Shown: positions 35,251-47,273, counted from the stretch's first letter. The stretch is DNA of 64,000 nt from Tragulus kanchil (GCA_022376925.1 JAIOJX010000025.1:182031801-182095800), one strand, 5' to 3'. Notes: generated from the letters alone by a model not told the origin. Made by a program: numbers and translations.

Positions 35251-36649
35251 AAGCCTATTCTAGGGAATGTGAACAAGAGCATGACATTGCCCTTGCCTAG
35301 ATACACAAATGTAGGGGGGTGTGGGCAGTGTGAAAGCACAGGATTCCAATATGTCACCCTCGTCGAATCATCATCACCTGTGTACCAGGGATTTTTATAT
35401 TTAGTACTTAATTTCAACCATAACTTTATTAGCAAAATTTACAATCAGTCATAGTAATATTATTACAAAAGACAAAATTGAGATTCAAAAGTAAAAAGAC
35501 TGGGCATCCTTGGTAGCTCAATGGTGAAGAGCTAAAGCCATATAATAAACTACAAATGAGCATGTCATGAGGTGAGTGTAGTGCTATTTAAAAGATATGT
35601 ATATAGATATGCACTCAGCATAAGCTGAATATGAGTATTGACCCTGATGCTGAAATTAAATGCCAGTAGTTTGATCCTGGGGCTCCCTAGTTGGCACAAT
35701 GGTAAAGAATCTGGCTACAGTGCAGAAGACACAAGAAATTCGTGTTCAATCCCTGGGTCAGGAGGATCTCCTGGAGAAGGAAATGGCAACCCACTCCAGT
35801 ATTCTTGCCTGGAAAATTCCATGGACAGAGGAGCCTTCTGGGCTACAATTCACGGGATCTCAAAGTCAGACATGACAAAACTGAGCACGCACAGTTAGAC
35901 CGGAGTGACGGAAAGACTGAAGGCCCCAGGAGAAGGGGGGAGCAGAGGATGATGGGATGGCACCACTGACTCAGTGAACGTGAGTCTGAGCAAACTCCAG
36001 GAGACAGTGGAGGAGAGAGAGCCTGGCAGGCTGCAGTGTCAAGAGCTGAAGACGACTTGGCGACTGAACAATGGCAGGGACAACTGCTGCGGTTTTAACC
36101 GGGTGTGAGATCAGGTATCCCCCATGGTCATCAGTCCATTCACTCATCCAGCCCTCCAGGATTCAGCAAGCTTTTGAGCACCTCTTGCTCTCCAGTCCTA
36201 TTCTAAGCCAGGGTTTCTCAACCTCCACACTCACAATACTTGGATCCACATAGATATTTACTATGGGGTGGTCATCTTGGGCATCAAAAGACCTTAGGCC
36301 ATGTCCCATTTGATGCCAAGACCACCCCCACCAATTGAGATGACCAAAAAGCTCCCCTGGTGTGGCCAGTTCCCCCTTGGTACTAAATTGCATCTGACTG
36401 AGAAGCCTATTCTAGGGAATGTGAACAAGAGCATGACATTGCCCTTGCCTAGATACACAAATGTAGGGGGGTGTGGGCAGTGTGAAAGCACAGGATTCCA
36501 ATATGTCACCCTCGTCGAATCATCATCACCTGTGTACCAGGGATTTTTATATTTAGTACTTAATTTCAACCATAACTTTATTAGCAAAATTTACAATCAG
36601 TCATAGTAATATTATTACAAAAGACAAAATTGAGATTCAAAAGTAAAAA

Positions 36650-36998
36650 GACTGGGCATCCTTGGTAGCTCAATGGTGAAGAGCTCACCTGCCAATGCAG
36701 GAGACACAAGTTTGATCCCTGGTCCGGGAAGGTCCCACATGCTGTAGAGAAACTAAGCCCGTGAGCCACAACTATGGAGCCTGTGCTCTAGAGCCTCGGA
36801 GCCGCAACTATGAAACCCATGTGTCACCACTTCTGAGGCCTGTGTGCCCTAGAACCCGAGTTCCACAACAAGAGGTGTCACCGCAACAAGAAGCCTGCTC
36901 ACCTCAACTAGAGAGTAACCCCCACTCCCTGCAACTAGAGAAGAGCCTGTAGCAGCAGTGAAAATCCAAAAATAACCAAAAATTAATAAATAAAACTT
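36650..36998 (+). mobile_element. CHR-type SINE, long form (head also at 35502-35533)
   Basis: 'catccttggtagctcaatgg', 'cctgccaatgcaggagacac', 'ttgatccctggtccgggaag' and the tail 'aattaataaataaaac' define the element. Same subfamily as 30818-31125. It is split by both duplication 13 (head repeated) and duplication 14 (tail repeated at 38068-38110). Confidence 0.9.
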
Positions 36999-39211
36999 TT
37001 TAAAAAATAGCATGTTAAAAAAAAAAGGTAAAAAGACTTTCCCAACTTTATTTAAATACAATGTGTACATACACATATCTAAGGATATACACCAGCTAAG
37101 AAAGGTTAGAAAGGCCTATGTGGTCAACGAGGAGAAGCACACCTCATCTGCAAACAATAAGAACAGAGCCTAGCTCTGAAAGTCTGAACCGGACAGAACT
37201 AGGCTGGGAGCTTCCCCTTCCTGTTTCCTCTCGAATACTGTATATGCCCTCTCATTTATCTCCACAATACCCGCCTCAACCCCATGGCAAGCTCAAGTAT
37301 ACATTTTGTCCAACTTCCCTACTCTAAAGTGCAGGTACAGAGTTTGGATGCTCAATTTTCCATAAAAATGTCTGTCTCCTTCACTGTGAAGTAAAAGCAT
37401 TAGTTTCTTATGCTGCATGCTAAGTCCAGTCAGTCAGGTCTGACTTTTTTTGACCCCATGGACAGTAGCCTCCAAGGCTCCTCTGTCCATGGGATTTTCC
37501 AGGCAAGAATACTGGTGTGGTTGTCATTTCCTCCAGGATTAGTTAGTTACTCGACTCTTTGTGACTCCATAGACTATAAACTCCCGGACTCCTCTGTCTA
37601 TGGAATTCTCCAGGCAGAAACACTGGAGTGGGTTGTCATTTCCTTCTCCAGGGAGTCTGCCCAACACAAGGTTCCAGCCCATGTCTCCTGCATTGTAGGC
37701 AGATTCTTGACCATCTGAGTCACCAAGGAAGCCCGTCTTCCTCACTGTCTATAGCAATTATTGTGGTTGTACATTTTTTTCAAATTAATATAATGTGAAG
37801 GCACATCCCCTTGAAGGAGAAAATGATAACCCTCTCCAGCATTCTTGCCTGGAAAACTCCATAGACAGAGGAAATCTAGAACCACCTTGAGAATAGATCA
37901 TTCTGTCCTCTTATATGACTTTGGATGTTTATGAGCTTAGTTATGGCCTATATTTGCAGATCACAATGTAATAAGTTGTAACAGCTAACTTGGGATCAGA
38001 CAGATATCATTCCCATCAAATCTTTGATACCGATTGATCCGTAACGGGTTAGATCTAAGACCCCAACTTGTAGCAGTGAAAATCCAAAATAACCAAAATT
38101 AATAAATAAAACTTTTAAAAAATAGCATGTTAAAAAAAGGTAAAAAGACTTTCCCAACTTTATTTAAATACAATGTGTACATACACATATCTAAGGATAT
38201 ACACCAGCTAAGAAAGGTTAGAAAGGCCTATGTGGTCAACGAGGAGAAGCACACCTCATCTGCAAACAATAAGAACAGAGCCTAGCTCTGAAAGTCTGAA
38301 CCGGACAGAACTAGGCTGGGAGCTTCCCCTTCCTGTTTCCTCTCGAATACTGTATATGCCCTCTCATTTATCTCCACAATACCCGCCTCAACCCCATGGC
38401 AAGCTCAAGTATACATTTTGTCCAACTTCCCTACTCTAAAGTGCAGGTACAGAGTTTGGATGCTCAATTTTCCATAAAAATGTCTGTCTCCTTCACTGTG
38501 AAGTAAAAGCATTAGTTTCTTATGCTGCATGCTAAGTCCAGTCAGTCAGGTCTGACTTTTTTTGACCCCATGGACAGTAGCCTCCAAGGCTCCTCTGTCC
38601 ATGGGATTTTCCAGGCAAGAATACTGGTGTGGTTGTCATTTCCTCCAGGATTAGTTAGTTACTCGACTCTTTGTGACTCCATAGACTATAAACTCCCGGA
38701 CTCCTCTGTCTATGGAATTCTCCAGGCAGAAACACTGGAGTGGGTTGTCATTTCCTTCTCCAGGGAGTCTGCCCAACACAAGGTTCCAGCCCATGTCTCC
38801 TGCATTGTAGGCAGATTCTTGACCATCTGAGTCACCAAGGAAGCCCGTCTTCCTCACTGTCTATAGCAATTATTGTGGTTGTACATTTTTTTCAAATTAA
38901 TATAATGTGAAGGCACATCCCCTTGAAGGAGAAAATGATAACTCTCTCCAGCATTCTTGCCTGGAAAACTCCATAGACAGAGGAAATCTAGAACCACCTT
39001 GAGAATAGATCATTCTGTCCTCTTATATGACTTTGGATGTTTATGAGCTTAGTTATGGCCTATATTTGCAGATCACAATGTAATAAGTTGTAACAGCTAA
39101 CTTGGGATCAGACAGATATCATTCCCATCAAGGGCACTCAGCCTCAGCACAGCAGCAAGCATGTAGTAGATGACCGATTGATCCGTATTAAACGGGTTAG
39201 ATGGGTCTAAG
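36950..39211 (+). repeat. Tandem duplication 14 (copies 36950-38057 and 38068-39211)
   Basis: Direct copies offset about 1112 bp. The start of copy 2 has one-base losses in A-runs ('aaaaataaccaaaaattaat' versus 'aaaataaccaaaattaat'). The end of copy 1 (38018-38057) is a badly shortened version of copy 2's 39130-39211: text such as 'gggcactcagcctcagcaca' is missing while 'ccgattgatccgta', 'acgggttagat' and 'tctaag' survive in order. Real duplications do not decay progressively toward one breakpoint; noisy read or contig ends do. Confidence 0.95.
37422..37736 (-). mobile_element. Composite Bov-A2/Bov-tA SINE with two Bov-A units (repeated at 38534-38848)
   Basis: Two successive Bov-A units are visible on the reverse strand ('tctgtccatgggattttcca' and then 'tctgtctatggaattctcca'), followed by the tRNA-like head ('cctgcattgtaggcagattc', 'agtcaccaaggaagcccg'). 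This is a dimer-like composite rather than a standard Bov-tA. Confidence 0.85.
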
Positions 39212-41090
39212 TGTGCACTCATACATGTATGACGAATGGGTGGATGGATGGATGGCTAGACAGATGGAAAAAAGAAATAGCACTAAAGAAAAATCCTTGT
39301 AAGCTCATTTTGTGGAGAACTAAGAAGAAATCCTTTCTCTCCAAGTTTCAGTATCTAAGCATAGACTAACACTCCATAATTCTTCTCTCTACCCAGTGCA
39401 TATCTGACTGAATACAGAGGGGAGGGTGATTTATCCCTTCATTCCTTTCTTCATTAATTGGCCCTTATCACAAGGGCAAATCCTTCATGCAAACAGAAAG
39501 AGTAACTATAAATTATTACAGCTAGTCCCTGGTTATCTAACTCCCAGCAGTTCAAAATATTCAATAGCTATAGAGATCCAAGTGTTGAGATTATAAAGAC
39601 CTTTTTATGGCATTGTAAAACTGCATCTTATTATTTACGGTTTGGTCTCTAAGAATTTTCAAAAGAATAAGACCTCAAACAGTCAAATCCAAACCCTTCA
39701 TTTGAAGGACTGAGAAACTAAAGGTGGAGAGATAAAGCCCCTTCTCCATACTCAACTAACTAATCCACAGCTTAACTAGAGCTTACCAAGTCTGCTGACT
39801 CACTGTTTACTACTTTTCCCACTGGGCTTAGAGTGGATTTATGTCCAATTTTTTCATAGTACAAATGCAGCATTTGAAACTCAGACAAGAGCTGACCTAC
39901 CCTAAGTTATAGAGGCAGAAGAATTTTAGTACATAATGAAATTTAATGGTAGAAATGGCTACCGAAACGTTTTAACCTGATAGCAATTATTGTGGTTGTA
40001 CATTTTTTTCAAATTAATATAATGTGAAGGCACATCCCCTTGAAGGAGAAAATGATAACTCTCCAGCATTCTTGCCTGGAAAACTCCATAGACAGAGGAA
40101 ATCTAGAACCACCTTGAGAATAGATCATTCTGTCCTCTTATATGACTTTGGATGTTTATGAGCTTAGTTATGGCCTATATTTGCAGATCACAATGTAATA
40201 AGTTGTAACAGCTAACTTGGGATCAGACAGATATCATTCCCATCAAGGGCACTCAGCCTCAGCACAGCAGCAAGCATGTAGTAGATGACCGATTGATCCG
40301 TATTAAACGGGTTAGATGGGTCTAAGTGTGCACTCATACATGTATGACGAATGGGTGGATGGATGGATGGCTAGACAGATGGAAAAAAGAAATAGCACTA
40401 AAGAAAAATCCTTGTAAGCTCATTTTGTGGAGAACTAAGAAGAAATCCTTTCTCTCCAAGTTTCAGTATCTAAGCATAGACTAACACTCCATAATTCTTC
40501 TCTCTACCCAGTGCATATCTGACTGAATACAGAGGAGGGTGATTTATCCCTTCATTCCTTTCTTCATTAATTGGCCCTTATCACAAGGGCAAATCCTTCA
40601 TGCAAACAGAAAGAGTAACTATAAATTATTACAGCTAGTCCCTGGTTATCTAACTCCCAGCAGTTCAAAATATTCAATAGCTATAGAGATCCAAGTGTTG
40701 AGATTATAAAGACCTTTTTATGGCATTGTAAAACTGCATCTTATTATTTACGGTTTGGTCTCTAAGAATTTTCAAAAGAATAAGACCTCAAACAGTCAAA
40801 TCCAAACCCTTCATTTGAAGGACTGAGAAACTAAAGGTGGAGAGATAAAGCCCCTTCTCCATACTCAACTAACTAATCCACAGCTTAACTAGAGCTTACC
40901 AAGTCTGCTGACTCACTGTTTACTACTTTTCCCACTGGGCTTAGAGTGGATTTATGTCCAATTTTTTCATAGTACAAATGCAGCATTTGAAACTCAGACA
41001 AGAGCTGACCTACCCTAAGTTATAGAGGCAGAAGAATTTTAGTACATAATGAAATTTAATGGTAGAAATGGCTACCGATCCCAAAACGTT
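38863..41090 (+). repeat. Tandem duplication 15 (copies 38863-39979 and 39980-41090)
   Basis: Direct copies offset 1117 bp. Small losses occur in copy 2 ('actctctccagc' versus 'actctccagc'; 'gaggggagggtg' versus 'gaggagggtg'). The end of copy 1 (39961-39979, 'accgaaacgttttaacctga') is a deletion-riddled form of 'accgatcccaaaacgtttct...aacacctga' in copy 2. Copy 1 overlaps duplication 14 and copy 2 overlaps duplication 16. Confidence 0.95.
39237..39256 (+). repeat. Short (TGGA)n microsatellite (repeated at 40352-40371)
   Basis: 'gggtggatggatggatggct' holds about three and a half TGGA units. It is the same in both copies of duplication 15. Confidence 0.8.
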
Positions 41091-41284
41091 TCTTTAACAC
41101 CTGAAAGTCATGGATGAAGGCAGCTCCTATTGAAAATAAAATAGCCATGTGTAAGCTGTAGTTCTTGATTCAAAAGTTAATTTAACAGTAAAACAGTATT
41201 CATATTTCATTTCCACCAAAAGGAAGTACACATCAAAACATTGGACTATTACGGCCTCATTTCAAAAACAAATACCAGTTTGTT

Positions 41285-41840
41285 CTATCTGGGCTAGCGG
41301 AATTGTGAGAGTCCAAGCTTGCTCTGCTTGCCCTCCAGCAGGCACAATAGGCCAACGAATTGGAGATGGAGAGGAGTTATTGAGGCAAGGAACACGACCT
41401 TATTCAGAGAGCCAGCTGACCAGAAGGCGGCAGACTCATGCCTCAAAATAACCGCCTTGTGGAGTCTGGATGCCAGGTTCCTTCGGAGATCACAGAATAG
41501 GGGGGAGGTGAGGAAACAAAGCATAAAGGTCATTCATATTACAAAATATCTCCTGAAATGGCAAACCTCCGGCAGGGGAATGTGTTAATTTCTTCCTTCC
41601 TGTCATCTACAGATGGACAGGGTCCTGAACAAAGGCATTTTCATTTAACCATCAGGCAGAGGGGCAGGATTCTCTGAGGCAGGCCATCATGCATGATTGT
41701 AATAAAAGCAATGAAAAGCAAGTCAAAGAAGCAGTTCCAGCATGGAGTCAGAACCGGCTTTTCCCTGCCACAGAACTTCAGCTTCACCACAAAAATCAGC
41801 AGAGCTGCAGGAGCGTCCTGTGATCAGTAACAACACTGGC
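41285..41840. mobile_element. Candidate dispersed (possibly LTR-type) repeat (repeated at 42375-42930)
   Basis: This block ('ttattgaggcaagg', 'ggagtctggatgccaggttc', 'acaaaatatctcctgaaatg', 'aaacctccggcaggggaatg') reads to me like a dispersed ruminant repeat, perhaps an old LTR fragment. I cannot assign a family and see no terminal inverted motif or polyprotein. The second occurrence is from duplication 16. Confidence 0.3.
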
Positions 41841-41841
41841 C

Positions 41842-41905
41842 CTGTTGTTGATGTTCAGTCGCTAAGTCATGTCCGGCTCTGCAACCCCATGCTGCCAGAA
41901 AAGGG
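41842..41905 (-). mobile_element. Short Bov-A SINE tail (repeated at 42932-42995)
   Basis: 'gttgttgatgttcagtcgct' and 'aagtcatgtccggctctgca' are the reverse complement of the Bov-A/Bov-B terminus. Only about 60 bp are present. Confidence 0.8.
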
Positions 41906-43110
41906 TTGCATTATTATTAGCATTTTCTATGTGTCATAAATTATTAACTAACTTCTTTGTCAAATCACTGAAACATAATTCTTGATGTTTTAAGAGTAAA
42001 GTTTAATTCTCCTGAAACTAGTTCCCCCAAACTAAGGGAAATTTATGTCCAATTTTTCATAGTACAAATGCAGCATTTGAAACTCAGACAAGAGCTGACC
42101 TACCCTAAGTTATAGAGGCAGAAGAATTTTAGTACATAATGAAATTTAATGGTAGAAATGGCTACCGATCCCAAAACGTTTCTTTAACACCTGAAAGTCA
42201 TGGATGAAGGCAGCTCCTATTGAAAATAAAATAGCCATGTGTAAGCTGTAGTTCTTGATTCAAAAGTTAATTTAACAGTAAAACAGTATTCATATTTCAT
42301 TTCCACCAAAAGGAAGTACACATCAAAACATTGGACTATTACGGCCTCATTTCAAAAACAAATACCAGTTTGTTCTATCTGGGCTAGCGGAATTGTGAGA
42401 GTCCAAGCTTGCTCTGCTTGCCCTCCAGCAGGCACAATAGGCCAACGAATTGGAGATGGAGAGGAGTTATTGAGGCAAGGAACACGACCTTATTCAGAGA
42501 GCCAGCTGACCAGAAGGCGGCAGACTCATGCCTCAAAATAACCGCCTTGTGGAGTCTGGATGCCAGGTTCCTTCGGAGATCACAGAATAGGGGGGAGGTG
42601 AGGAAACAAAGCATAAAGGTCATTCATATTACAAAATATCTCCTGAAATGGCAAACCTCCGGCAGGGGAATGTGTTAATTTCTTCCTTCCTGTCATCTAC
42701 AGATGGACAGGGTCCTGAACAAAGGCATTTTCATTTAACCATCAGGCAGAGGGGCAGGATTCTCTGAGGCAGGCCATCATGCATGATTGTAATAAAAGCA
42801 ATGAAAAGCAAGTCAAAGAAGCAGTTCCAGCATGGAGTCAGAACCGGCTTTTCCCTGCCACAGAACTTCAGCTTCACCACAAAAATCAGCAGAGCTGCAG
42901 GAGCGTCCTGTGATCAGTAACAACACTGGCCCTGTTGTTGATGTTCAGTCGCTAAGTCATGTCCGGCTCTGCAACCCCATGCTGCCAGAAAAGGGTTGCA
43001 TTATTATTAGCATTTTCTATGTGTCATAAATTATTAACTAACTTCTTTGTCAAATCACTGAAACAGAATTCTTGATGTTTTAAGAGTAAAGATTTAATTC
43101 TCCTGAAACT

Positions 43111-43600
43111 TGTATTATCCAGAACACTTCATTCCTAAACTTGCCAAATAACTGAAAAATGATCAAACTCATAAACTGCTGTATGTGTAACAGCTAAATA
43201 AATGATATCAAAGCACTATCAAGATAAAAGGCTTAGCTTAATAAAATTCCTGAGAACAAATGCATAGTCAAGGGTAAAAGTACACAATAGAACAACAATA
43301 TACTTTTCCTGACTATAAAAGTGCATTACAACTTACCAACAGTTTGGATACTTTTCAAGAAACTGTCTATGCAATGAATTTGGCCATAAAAATTGAATTA
43401 CTTTTTTTTCATGCTTTTAAAACACTGTTATTACATATACACTTTAAAAATTAAATAACTTTTGCTTTTTTCAACCCATGGTCACAATTTCTCTGCATTT
43501 AGCCTATGATTTATCTTTAGATACAAAGATATGAACAAACAGGAAGTGTTCCTGTATGATGATTTTGTAATCTCAACACTTGAATCTCTATAGCTTTTCT
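43111..43600. other. Unannotated intronic DNA
   Basis: AT-rich intron sequence without recognised repeats or exons. Confidence 0.45.
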
Positions 43601-43602
43601 AC

Positions 43603-43733
43603 ATTGGAGATGAAAATGGCAACATGCTCCAGTAGTCCTGCCTGGAAATGCCATGGATAGAAGAGCCTCGGGGCTACAATCCACTGGGTTGCAGTGTTGG
43701 ACATGACTGAAGCAACTTAGCACATACACTTTT
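43603..43733 (+). mobile_element. Bov-A SINE fragment
   Basis: 'ggagatgaaaatggcaacat', 'tagtcctgcctggaaatgcc' and 'ttggacatgactgaagcaac' are a single Bov-A unit lacking the tRNA-like head. Confidence 0.85.
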
Positions 43734-44049
43734 CTAAACATATGGAGATCAGAGAAAAGACTTGCCTAAAACAATATATCCATTTAACTGTAGAGCCAAA
43801 AAAAATTAAATTTTTTTAAAGTTCACCTTCAAAACTGGGAAGCCTTTTGATGAAAGGTGAGCATCATTAAGCTAGACATTCAGTCCTAGTCTTGCTACTG
43901 ATGCAAGTTTCTTCATGTCTCTGGGCTTCAGTTTCTCCTCAAAAGAAAGAACTCCCACACAGTGGGGACAGTCACAGCAATTCGGTTATCATGATATATT
44001 GAAGAGCCCTCACTGTGTTTTGCTTCTTACGTATCTCTCAGGAGATGTT

Positions 44050-44275
44050 CAGGTGCCAGAGTCAGACAGGCCTGAGTTCAGATCACTGCTCCATCCCTCA
44101 CTAGCTCTTTTCCTTTGAACAAACTAGCTTCTCCATGGCTCAGTTTTTTCATCCACAGGTAAAAGTGATAGTAATTCCTAGTTAACAAAGTTATTGCAGG
44201 ACTTAAAGAAGATAATGCATACATATAAAGCATGGCCCCTGGGACATTGCAAGTATTCAATAAATATGAGCTGGT
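44050..44275 (+). mobile_element. MIR core-SINE
   Basis: 'gagtcagacaggcctgagtt', then 'ggctcagttttttcatccac', 'aggacttaaagaagataatg' and 'caagtattcaataaatatga' follow the whole MIR consensus in order on the + strand, about 430 bp upstream of the C1QTNF7 terminal exon. Confidence 0.82.
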
Positions 44276-44705
44276 CTAACTTTGATTAACTTTTTATTCA
44301 TAACACAGATGATAGTAGAATGGTCGTGGGACTAAGTAACCTCTAAGAGTCATCCTGCCCCGCCTGCCCCCATGACCTTACTCTGGGGAATAATCTCATC
44401 ATGCTCTTGAATTCCTCTTTTTAGTGATGAGTGTCCACATGTGTCTCATTGAGCAGCAGCATCACAATCATGGTTAATTATTTCAAATTAGTCAGGTTTT
44501 GCATGATTTCTCATATATCCAGAAAAACTTTTTTTGATATTTTGATCCTATCTTTCTGTTTCCATTGTACCACATCCATGATTTATTTTTGCATATTAAT
44601 TACTCAGTAGTATACGTTGAAAGTTGAGAAGACAAACTTAGGGCATGTTGTTTGTGACTCTAAATTTACAGAAACTATTAACTAAACTGTAAACTCTTTT
44701 TGAAG

Positions 44706-45337
44706 GTTTTAGAGGTAAGACTGGACCCCTGGGACTTGCTGGAGAGAAAGGGGACCAAGGCGAGACTGGGAAGAAAGGGCCCGTGGGACCTGAGGGAGAG
44801 AAAGGAGAAATAGGCCCTCCTGGGCCTCCTGGACCAAAGGGAGACAGAGGCGAGCAAGGGGACCCGGGGCTGCCTGGCGTGTGTAGATGTGGAAGCATTG
44901 TGCTCAAATCTGCCTTTTCTGTGGGGATCACCACCAGCTACCCAGAAGAAAGGCTGCCGATTATATTTAACAAGGTCCTCTTCAATGAGGGAGAGCACTA
45001 CAACCCTGCCACAGGAAAGTTCATCTGTGCTTTCCCAGGGATCTATTACTTTTCTTATGATATCACATTGGCAAATAAGCACTTGGCCATCGGGCTGGTG
45101 CACAACGGGCAGTATCGGATAAAGACCTTTGACGCCAACACGGGAAACCATGACGTGGCTTCGGGGTCCACGGTCATCTATTTGCAGCCAGAAGATGAAG
45201 TCTGGTTGGAGATCTTCTTCACCGACCAGAATGGCCTCTTCTCAGACCCTGGCTGGGCTGACAGCTTGTTCTCCGGATTTCTCCTGTATGTTGACACAGA
45301 TTACCTAGACTCCATATCAGAAGATGATGAGCTCTGA
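44706..45337 (+). CDS. C1QTNF7: C1QTNF7 (CTRP7), terminal coding exon
   Basis: This encodes residues 80-289 and the stop (TGA 45335-45337). With the exon at 31495 the product is 289 residues, the length I recall for mammalian C1QTNF7. The collagen stem continues to Gly137 without a break: 34 consecutive Gly-X-Y triplets counted from Gly38. Cys139 and Cys141 (VCRCGS) follow. Residues 142-289 form the globular C1q head, a jelly-roll trimer, with the aromatic signature [13 protein letters not shown] at 185-197, HNGQY, and the acidic end DSISEDDEL. The acceptor is the AG at 44704-44705; the next AG at 44711-44712 would break the frame. Residue 81 is Phe, where I recall Leu in human. CTRP7 is a secreted plasma factor linked to adipose metabolism. 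The last 195 bases recur at 46233-46425. Confidence 0.96.
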
Positions 45338-46232
45338 TGAGAACGGCTAGCCTGAATGTCTCAAGATCCTTGGGGCAGACACTTTGGTTTAATCTGCGGC
45401 CCTGAAAATTGGAACAAGCCGAAATGAGATCCAAAAAGACTCCCACTCAGATTTCAGAGCATTTATAGACAATTCTAGCAGAATCTGTTGAAGTAAGTTG
45501 AACCACCAAACCATTGAAACCACACCAAAATGAATTATATGAAACAATAACTCCAGATATGTTCTCTCAAAAGCAATGTTCATAAATATTTAAACAAAGA
45601 CAGTATTACAAATTTTCTATTAAATTTTCTGAGTGCTAAAACCAGCTGGCAATGATATTGTCTCATTAAATCTTCATAAAATTACATTTTTGCCTATTAT
45701 TTAAGAGAATCAAACATTCCAAGGTCCTCAACAATTCTCAAAAGACTGGAGTAAGTAAAGAATCAAAGGTAAGAGATGCCAAGCAATTTCAAGCAAACTA
45801 AAGTGAAGTGATTATTCTGTTGAATTATTTATTCTTTCATGCTTGTATATTCACTCAACAATTCTTTAATGAGCCTGTAGGAACCAGACACTATGATGCT
45901 GGATCAGATTTAATGATGAGCTAAGACAAAATCCCTACCTTCATACAGGCTAATGTGTAATGAGCATACTGTCCCAATAGGTTGACAAAGGTGCACAGCA
46001 CTTGGTATTCCTGGGAGTTGGGACTAGAGATTTTACACATGGAAGAATACTGTGTGCTAAAATGTATGCATTTAAGGAGGTAGGAGGTAGGCAAATAAAA
46101 CAAGGAGTTCAACAGTTGTTTTCTCTCCCATCTCATCCTCAGAACACCTTTGGTATTTGCCATTAGGAAGGGGAAAAAGTCTGAAGATGTCCTGGGAGGG
46201 CAATGGAAATGAAGAGAAACACGCTTCAGAGC
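45338..46232 (+). other. C1QTNF7 3'UTR, proximal part
   Basis: Non-coding DNA after the stop. It contains an AATAAA at 46094-46099 (repeated at 47186) followed by a T/G-rich stretch ('cagttgttttctctcccatc'), a usable polyadenylation site. Further AATAAA hexamers lie at 47475 and 47770. Which one is used cannot be told from sequence alone. Confidence 0.55.
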
Positions 46233-46425
46233 GGAAACCATGACGTGGCTTGGGTCCACGGTCATCTATTTGCAGCCAGAAGATGAAGTCTGGTTGGAGA
46301 TCTTCTTCACCGACCAGAATGGCCTCTTCTCAGACCCTGGCTGGGCTGACAGCTTGTTCTCCGGATTTCTCCTGTATGTTGACACAGATTACCTAGACTC
46401 CATATCAGAAGATGATGAGCTCTGA
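46233..46425 (+). pseudogene. C1QTNF7: Repeated 3' fragment of the C1QTNF7 coding exon (likely assembly artefact)
   Basis: This repeats the last ~64 codons and the stop of C1QTNF7. A 2-base loss near the start shifts the frame, after which the C1q C-terminus from STVIYL to EDDEL reads unchanged. It has no collagen stem, no splice acceptor of its own and no divergence expected of an aged pseudogene. It is the right copy of tandem duplication 17 and is probably not present as a second locus. Confidence 0.9.
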
Positions 46426-47273
46426 TGAGAACGGCTAGCCTGAATGTCTCAAGATCCTTGGGGCAGACACTTTGGTTTAATCTGCGGCCCTGAAAATTGG
46501 AACAAGCCGAAATGAGATCCAAAAAGACTCCCACTCAGATTTCAGAGCATTTATAGACAATTCTAGCAGAATCTGTTGAAGTAAGTTGAACCACCAAACC
46601 ATTGAAACCACACCAAAATGAATTATATGAAACAATAACTCCAGATATGTTCTCTCAAAAGCAATGTTCATAAATATTTAAACAAAGACAGTATTACAAA
46701 TTTTCTATTAAATTTTCTGAGTGCTAAAACCAGCTGGCAATGATATTGTCTCATTAAATCTTCATAAAATTACATTTTTGCCTATTATTTAAGAGAATCA
46801 AACATTCCAAGGTCCTCAACAATTCTCAAAAGACTGGAGTAAGTAAAGAATCAAAGGTAAGAGATGCCAAGCAATTTCAAGCAAACTAAAGTGAAGTGAT
46901 TATTCTGTTGAATTATTTATTCTTTCATGCTTGTATATTCACTCAACAATTCTTTAATGAGCCTGTAGGAACCAGACACTATGATGCTGGATCAGATTTA
47001 ATGATGAGCTAAGACAAAATCCCTACCTTCATACAGGCTAATGTGTAATGAGCATACTGTCCCAATAGGTTGACAAAGGTGCACAGCACTTGGTATTCCT
47101 GGGAGTTGGGACTAGAGATTTTACACATGGAAGAATACTTCGTGTGCTAAAATGTATGCATTTAAGGAGGTAGGAGGTAGGCAAATAAAACAAGGAGTTC
47201 AACAGTTGTTTTCTCTCCCATCTCATCCTCAGAACACCTTTGGTATTTGCCATTAGGAAGGGGGAAAAAAAAG

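Larger units (their letters stand above)
34379..36685 (+). repeat. Tandem duplication 13 (copies 34379-35533 and 35532-36685)
   Basis: Direct copies offset 1153 bp, with one homopolymer difference ('gacgggaaagac' versus 'gacggaaagac' near 34757/35909). The join shares only 'ct'. The left copy ends inside a CHR SINE that continues intact after copy 2 (36686 onward), so the left copy is a cut-off end of the same locus. Confidence 0.95.
40950..43110 (+). repeat. Tandem duplication 16 (copies 40950-42019 and 42041-43110)
   Basis: Direct copies offset 1090-1091 bp. Differences are a T-run length (six versus five), 'aaagtttaatt' versus 'aaagatttaatt', and one T/G change ('aaacataattc' versus 'aaacagaattc'). 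The spacer 42020-42040 ('agttcccccaaactaaggga') looks like a skipped and corrupted reading of the true continuation ('acttcattcctaaact'). Confidence 0.95.
31733..44705 (+). other. C1QTNF7 intron (artificially lengthened)
   Basis: The intron starts gtaatg and ends 'actctttttgaag', both good consensus. It is phase 1. As given it is 12,973 bp, but it contains tandem duplications 12-16; removing one copy of each leaves about 7.4 kb. Content is SINEs (Bov-tA, CHR, a Bov-A fragment), Bov-B pieces, MIR fragments and unrecognised DNA. I saw no extra coding exon. Confidence 0.85.

Noticed and set aside
46233..46425. Second C1q-family gene or true C1QTNF7 paralogue
   Set aside because: It is essentially identical to the parent including ~900 bp of 3'UTR, lacks upstream exons, and fits the size class of the artefactual duplications.
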